Shown here piece after piece: positions 60,266 through 64,000 of a stretch of 64,000 nucleotides of DNA. Position numbers and translations under genes: made by a program. This stretch comes from Pelovirga terrestris. GTDB lineage: Bacteria; Desulfobacterota; Desulfuromonadia; Desulfuromonadales; Geopsychrobacteraceae. The stretch's first letter is position 1; each line of letters opens with the position of its first letter. The notes under the pieces were generated by a model that had not been told where the DNA came from, did not search any database, and saw nothing but the letters and a program-made list of their open reading frames with translations. The stretch spans positions 1 to 64,000 of the forward strand of contig NZ_JACWUN010000014.1 of assembly GCF_014773365.1 (NCBI RefSeq), in the 5' to 3' direction.

Positions 60266-63142
60266 TTAGAGAACCACCTCCAGGTAGGCGTTGGTCTGAG
60301 CCTGCTTCTGGCGAATAATCTCCTGCGGATCAACCTCAACGAACTTTTCGTCCGGGGTGACCTTGAACAGGGGTTGTCCCTTCTGAATGATGGTCCCGTC
60401 GCCACTGTCGATGAGAATCTTGTCGATGGTACCGGAGAAGGGTGCAGGAACCTTATTGAACATCTTCATGACCTCGAGAATAAACAGGGGCTGGCCCTTC
60501 TCAAAGTGCATTCCTTCGCTGACGAAGGGCGGCAGGCCTGGGGCTTCCTGACCGTAGTACATGCCGCCTCCAGGCGATACGATCTCATCGGCCTTGGTCG
60601 AAGGCGGTGGAACCAGAATCTTTTTCATCGCCGCCTGCAGGTCGGTATCGTGGAGATACTCAGGAATTGTCACTTCCAGATCTTCTTCGACCTTCAGGTC
60701 ATAAAAATTGGTATGCTCAGCGACCAGAAAGAGCAGGCCAAGTAACTCGTTGCCGATTTCGTAACCGGCATGGGCGGACTGGATGCGTGCCCAGGTTTCC
60801 TTGTCGTAGCCCCCTTGTGGCTTGTCCTTGGCGAGCATATCGTTGAGCTTTACGAAGTCCTGTGCCGTCAGGGAGAGTTTTTCACGCAGTTTGGCATAGA
60901 AGGCAAGGGCATCTGCCAGCAGATCGCGGTCATGGGTCCAGATCACTTCCGCCGCCGGCGCATCGGCCCGCCAGTCCATGTTGAGGTAGCGGTAGGTATC
61001 TTCAAGGACCAGCAAGGGATTGCGCAACCAGACAATTTTCCCCTGTTCCATGCGGTAGTTGCATTTATTTAGGCTGAGCCAGCCTGAAAGCAGGTGGGGA
61101 TCGTTCAGCAGCATTTCCATCGGCCGGGTCAACAAGGTTCCTTTGCGATCCAGGGCAACAGATGCCGCCTTGGCCCCTTCCGCGTCATCAGCAAAGAGCT
61201 TGCCGTAATGCTTTTTAGCTGACAGGAAGGCGTGAACAATATCGATTTTCTGTGCTTCTTCCTTGAGTTTTCCGACCAGGGTCAGATAGGGAACAATGAA
61301 GCGGGTGGTCGGCTTAGCCATGACATTGTTACCAATGAACCAGTTGACCAGGCCGTAATGAAACTTCAGGTTGGTAGCCAGGTTGCGTCCCCGCAGGATG
61401 GTACTGCACAACACCTTGGAGAGGTGATTGTAGCTGTCGAGGCGATCTTCCCCTTTGGTTAACAGCAGGGCGATGTTGGAATCGTAAGCTCCGGCCAGGT
61501 GATAAAACATGAATTGACCGGTGTCGGGGTTGGGGGTGCTGATCCCCTGATCATCGCGGATTTCTCCTTCAATCGGGGGAGACCAATAAAGGATGTAGCC
61601 GCCGGCGCTCGGCGACAGGGAGGCGTCAGTGGCATTCAGGCGGGCTTCTGCGGCAGCGCCAAAACGTGGAACGCGCTCCGGGCGGGGCAGGCGATCCTTG
61701 TGGAGTGCCAGCAGCGCCATCGCCTCAACCAGGGATTCGACGATAAAGAACTCGTTTTTATTGTCGGGATTGGTAAATTTCAGGCTGTAGACCAGTTCCG
61801 TTACTCGGTGTTCCACCTGGATGCGGGTGTTGACTTCCATGAAATAGTGGCGCGCACCATCAACGATACATTCAAAGGTCGATGCCGAATCGAGCCCGAC
61901 CGCGAGGCCGAAACGCTCGGATTCTTCTTCCATGCGCTTAAGTACGGTCAGGTCAGACTCGAGGGCTTTGACCTGCTTGCTGTTCCTGGCCTTCTTCGCC
62001 TTGGCGATCTCTTGCGCCAGCCCCTCCTGGGTAACGGAAATCTCCAGCAGTTTCTGCTCGTGCATCTGCAATGAGCAATCGCGGCCACCTAAAGCGATAC
62101 ACCACTGGCCGTTACCCAGCAACTGAATCTCATTGTGACGGGTCTGCTCAATGTTCAGCTCGATCAACACGTTCTTATTGTCGCCGACACCGTTGGCTTT
62201 GACTTCGCCGAGGATTTCCCGCACCAGACCGGGGGCCGCGGCAGCGGCCTCCTGAATTTGTTTTTCCGTCGGTTGTTTGACCATCAACAGCGAAGCGCCG
62301 AGGATCCGTTGTCCCTTGCCGCCCCCACCGCCGATAGCTTTAAGGCGAATGCGGGCGCCGGGATATTTTTTGAACATTTCCGCACATTCGTATTGCACCT
62401 GATTGCCGAGCTCTTCGATGGAAATCAGATCAATTCCCTTGCTGTACGATGCGAACAGGATGGCGTCCGCCAGATCTTCCAGCGCAATGTCCTTGTCGTT
62501 GATCAGTTTCGGGTCAAGGTCCAGCCCTTCAGCTTTCACCAGTTCGCGCAATTGTTCACGGGTTTTATTTTTCTTGAGCAAGGTGCGGGCGGTGACGTTA
62601 TCGACGCCCGGGGTGACGGACACATTTACCTGTAAGGCGGTACGCTTGGCCTCGTCCTTTTTTCCTGCGGCGCGCTGGGTGCCGGAGCAGGGCCCGATAA
62701 AGCGCAAACCGGCATTTTCAAGGGCAGCAACAAACTCATCATCCTCCGCCATAAAGCCGTAACCGGCAAAAACCGAGTCGTAGCCATTGTCTATGGCAAT
62801 ACTGATGATCTGTTGGATCCTTTCAATGCGCTCTTCCTTGGAGGCTCCGGTGTAGTCGGGTACCCGATGGACCCTGCTGGTATCAGTCAGCTGACGCAAT
62901 TCCGGGGAGAGGGCATTCGGGTAGACAATGGAATCTTTTTCTGACAACAGGATGCCGTAGTGGCTGATCCCCATCTCTTCGTAAACGTCCATCGCTTCTT
63001 TGCGGATCGGGCCACGGCAGACAATCAGCGGCTTTAATTCTTCGCAGGAAAAAGAACTGATCCACTTCGATGGTGATTTGCTGAGTCGACGATCCTTGTG
63101 GATCAAGGGGTTATTAAAGTACAGGTTGGTATTTTGTTGCAT
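60266..63142 (-). CDS. Acyl-CoA carboxylase subunit: biotin carboxylase plus biotin carrier
   Basis: 958 residues. N-terminal biotin carboxylase: AGYGFMAEDDEFV (PGYGFLSE-like), the Gly-rich loop AIGGGGGKGQRIL (about 271-283), and EVNTRIQVEHRVTE (usual form EMNTRIQVEHPVTE). A large middle region follows, then a C-terminal biotinyl domain with the lysine in EVMKM (about K893). It carboxylates the biotin for the carboxyltransferase encoded just upstream. About 60 extra residues (TARTLLKKNKTREQL onward) sit between the first ATP-grasp lysine region and the Gly-rich loop. ATG 63142 has GGAG before it. The acyl-CoA (acetyl, propionyl or other) is not determined. Confidence 0.85.
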   Translation of the reverse strand: MQQNTNLYFNNPLIHKDRRLSKSPSKWISSFSCEELKPLIVCRGPIRKEAMDVYEEMGISHYGILLSEKDSIVYPNALSPELRQLTDTSRVHRVPDYTGASKEERIERIQQIISIAIDNGYDSVFAGYGFMAEDDEFVAALENAGLRFIGPCSGTQRAAGKKDEAKRTALQVNVSVTPGVDNVTARTLLKKNKTREQLRELVKAEGLDLDPKLINDKDIALEDLADAILFASYSKGIDLISIEELGNQVQYECAEMFKKYPGARIRLKAIGGGGGKGQRILGASLLMVKQPTEKQIQEAAAAAPGLVREILGEVKANGVGDNKNVLIELNIEQTRHNEIQLLGNGQWCIALGGRDCSLQMHEQKLLEISVTQEGLAQEIAKAKKARNSKQVKALESDLTVLKRMEEESERFGLAVGLDSASTFECIVDGARHYFMEVNTRIQVEHRVTELVYSLKFTNPDNKNEFFIVESLVEAMALLALHKDRLPRPERVPRFGAAAEARLNATDASLSPSAGGYILYWSPPIEGEIRDDQGISTPNPDTGQFMFYHLAGAYDSNIALLLTKGEDRLDSYNHLSKVLCSTILRGRNLATNLKFHYGLVNWFIGNNVMAKPTTRFIVPYLTLVGKLKEEAQKIDIVHAFLSAKKHYGKLFADDAEGAKAASVALDRKGTLLTRPMEMLLNDPHLLSGWLSLNKCNYRMEQGKIVWLRNPLLVLEDTYRYLNMDWRADAPAAEVIWTHDRDLLADALAFYAKLREKLSLTAQDFVKLNDMLAKDKPQGGYDKETWARIQSAHAGYEIGNELLGLLFLVAEHTNFYDLKVEEDLEVTIPEYLHDTDLQAAMKKILVPPPSTKADEIVSPGGGMYYGQEAPGLPPFVSEGMHFEKGQPLFILEVMKMFNKVPAPFSGTIDKILIDSGDGTIIQKGQPLFKVTPDEKFVEVDPQEIIRQKQAQTNAYLEVVL

Positions 63143-63206
63143 GAGTTTTATCTCCAATTTTCATGTGATGAAAAATAGCACTCAACAGGTTTAATGGCGA
63201 ACAGGG

Positions 63207-64000
63207 TCAATGGAATTCGCGCTGAACGCCCTGCCAGGCCGATGGCTTATAATGACGCAGGAAGAAATTGAGATTCTCCCCCAGCACCTTGCGCAGGTCG
63301 GTCGGCATCACCAGGGAGGAGATGGAGCCGAGCGCCAGTCCTTCCCTCGGATTCATCAGTTCTTTTTCGTAACGCAGATTCAGCGCGGCTTCCTCACGTC
63401 TGAGCCATTCAGCCGCTTCCTTCTCGGCATCTTTTTTGGCATCAGCGCCATCGAGACCGGCCTTGATGCGCTCGGCAACACCCTGGGCGATGCGTGCCTT
63501 GATCGAGCCGCGCAGCTTGCGTAGTTCATCTTTGTAGACAAACTCTTTGCCGGCCGGGCCCATAACGGCCAGGCGGGTGGTCGGCAATGCCAGCACCAGG
63601 TCGGCACCGGTCGGGTAGTTGTTGTAGGAGGCATAGGCGCCACCAAAGGCATTGCGCAGGATCAGCAGGATCCGTGGGGTGCGGACATCGACAATCGAAT
63701 CAAGCATGGAACGACCGGCCTGGACAATACCGCGCGCCTCTTGTTCACGTCCGGGGAGGAAGCCGGTGGTGTCTTCCATGAAAATCAACGGGATATTGTA
63801 GATGTTGCAGAAGCGCACAAAGCGGGCAATTTTCAGGGCCGAATCACAGTCGATCTGACCGGAGGAAACCGCGGAGTTATTTGCTACGAAACCAACCACA
63901 TTGCCGCCCAGGCGGCCAAAGGCGGTGATAGCCTCCCGCGAACGGGTCGGCTGAATTTCAAAATAATCGCCATGGTCACAGATCTGCTGAATGACGATGG
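63207..64000 (-). CDS. Acyl-CoA carboxylase carboxyltransferase subunit (partial)
   Basis: Only the C-terminal 264 residues are in the window; the gene runs off the right edge. The biotin-dependent carboxyltransferase fold is clear: TRSREAITAFGRLGGNVVG, IPLIFMEDTTGFLPGREQEARGIVQAG and PRILLILRNAFGGAYASYN. The GFLPGxxQE and GGAY motifs bind biotin and the acyl-CoA. It precedes the biotin carboxylase/carrier gene by 64 bases on the same strand, so the two form an operon transcribed right to left. The substrate residue behind the first motif cannot be judged from this part alone. Confidence 0.88.
   Translation of the reverse strand, partial: IVIQQICDHGDYFEIQPTRSREAITAFGRLGGNVVGFVANNSAVSSGQIDCDSALKIARFVRFCNIYNIPLIFMEDTTGFLPGREQEARGIVQAGRSMLDSIVDVRTPRILLILRNAFGGAYASYNNYPTGADLVLALPTTRLAVMGPAGKEFVYKDELRKLRGSIKARIAQGVAERIKAGLDGADAKKDAEKEAAEWLRREEAALNLRYEKELMNPREGLALGSISSLVMPTDLRKVLGENLNFFLRHYKPSAWQGVQREFH

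Overview
The window looks like the chromosome of an anaerobic or aerotolerant deltaproteobacterium of the Desulfuromonadales type (Geobacter, Desulfuromonas or Pelobacter relatives). The grounds are gene content: a 2Fe superoxide reductase, a flavodiiron protein, a Dld-II type D-lactate dehydrogenase, a stand-alone EF-G-like protein, MshEN/REC and GGDEF-like signalling proteins, and RNase E/G with a long disordered tail. This is an inference from families; there is no rRNA or other taxonomic marker in the window. Most of it is ordinary core genome, with no phage, complete insertion sequence, CRISPR array or tRNA that I could see.

Layout. 0.2-6.5 kb: an outer-membrane protein, then ilvB-ilvN-ilvD (valine/isoleucine/leucine synthesis), a small cupin and a GH3 (NagZ-like) hydrolase. 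6.5-13.4 kb: an accessory stretch with a duplicated CxxCGH microprotein, an NDUFA9-like SDR, a VOC protein, and a close-packed SRPBCC / ADP-ribosylglycohydrolase-like / PPOX-like / PEP-utilizing phosphotransferase cluster. 13.4-19.7 kb (minus strand): a D-lactate dehydrogenase plus flavodiiron operon and leuC-leuD. 19.9-27.6 kb: fabI, hflX, an MltD-like lytic transglycosylase, a TPR/Smr pair and a dynamin-like GTPase. 27.6-30.3 kb: RNase E/G on the minus strand. 30.8-34.4 kb: a cytidylate-kinase-like protein, an ABC-F ATPase and an unknown protein. 34.5-39.4 kb: a complete livKHMGF branched-chain amino-acid transporter. 39.4-45.7 kb: a degenerate GGDEF protein with a lipoprotein, a DMT permease, Hsp20, an aldehyde dehydrogenase and an OmpA-type lipoprotein. 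46-54.9 kb: nadC-birA-coaX, an EF-G paralogue, a SPOR protein, an unknown HEAT-like protein, mogA and an M24 peptidase. 54.9-59.2 kb (minus): an MshEN-REC regulator and a traB-rhomboid-ybaK-sir2 operon. 59.3-60.2 kb: a 6S-RNA-like gene divergent from superoxide reductase. 60.3-64 kb (minus): a biotin-dependent acyl-CoA carboxylase operon that runs off the right edge.

How the genes fit together. Branched-chain amino acids are made (ilvBND, leuCD) and also imported (liv). BirA could biotinylate the carboxylase at the right end. The flavodiiron protein and superoxide reductase suggest defence against oxygen, and the Dld/flavodiiron pairing may tie lactate oxidation to oxygen detoxification.

The most unusual thing is not a protein. 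It is a family of about 80-146 bp intergenic repeats with three copies here (30535-30677, 43062-43207, 44722-44800). They fold into nested hairpins whose stem sequences differ between copies while pairing is kept in two of the three. Two copies in opposite orientation bracket the aldehyde dehydrogenase gene. A second palindromic repeat (45857-45980), a REP-like hairpin (8843-8890) and heptamer tandem repeats (3181-3214) add to the repeat content.
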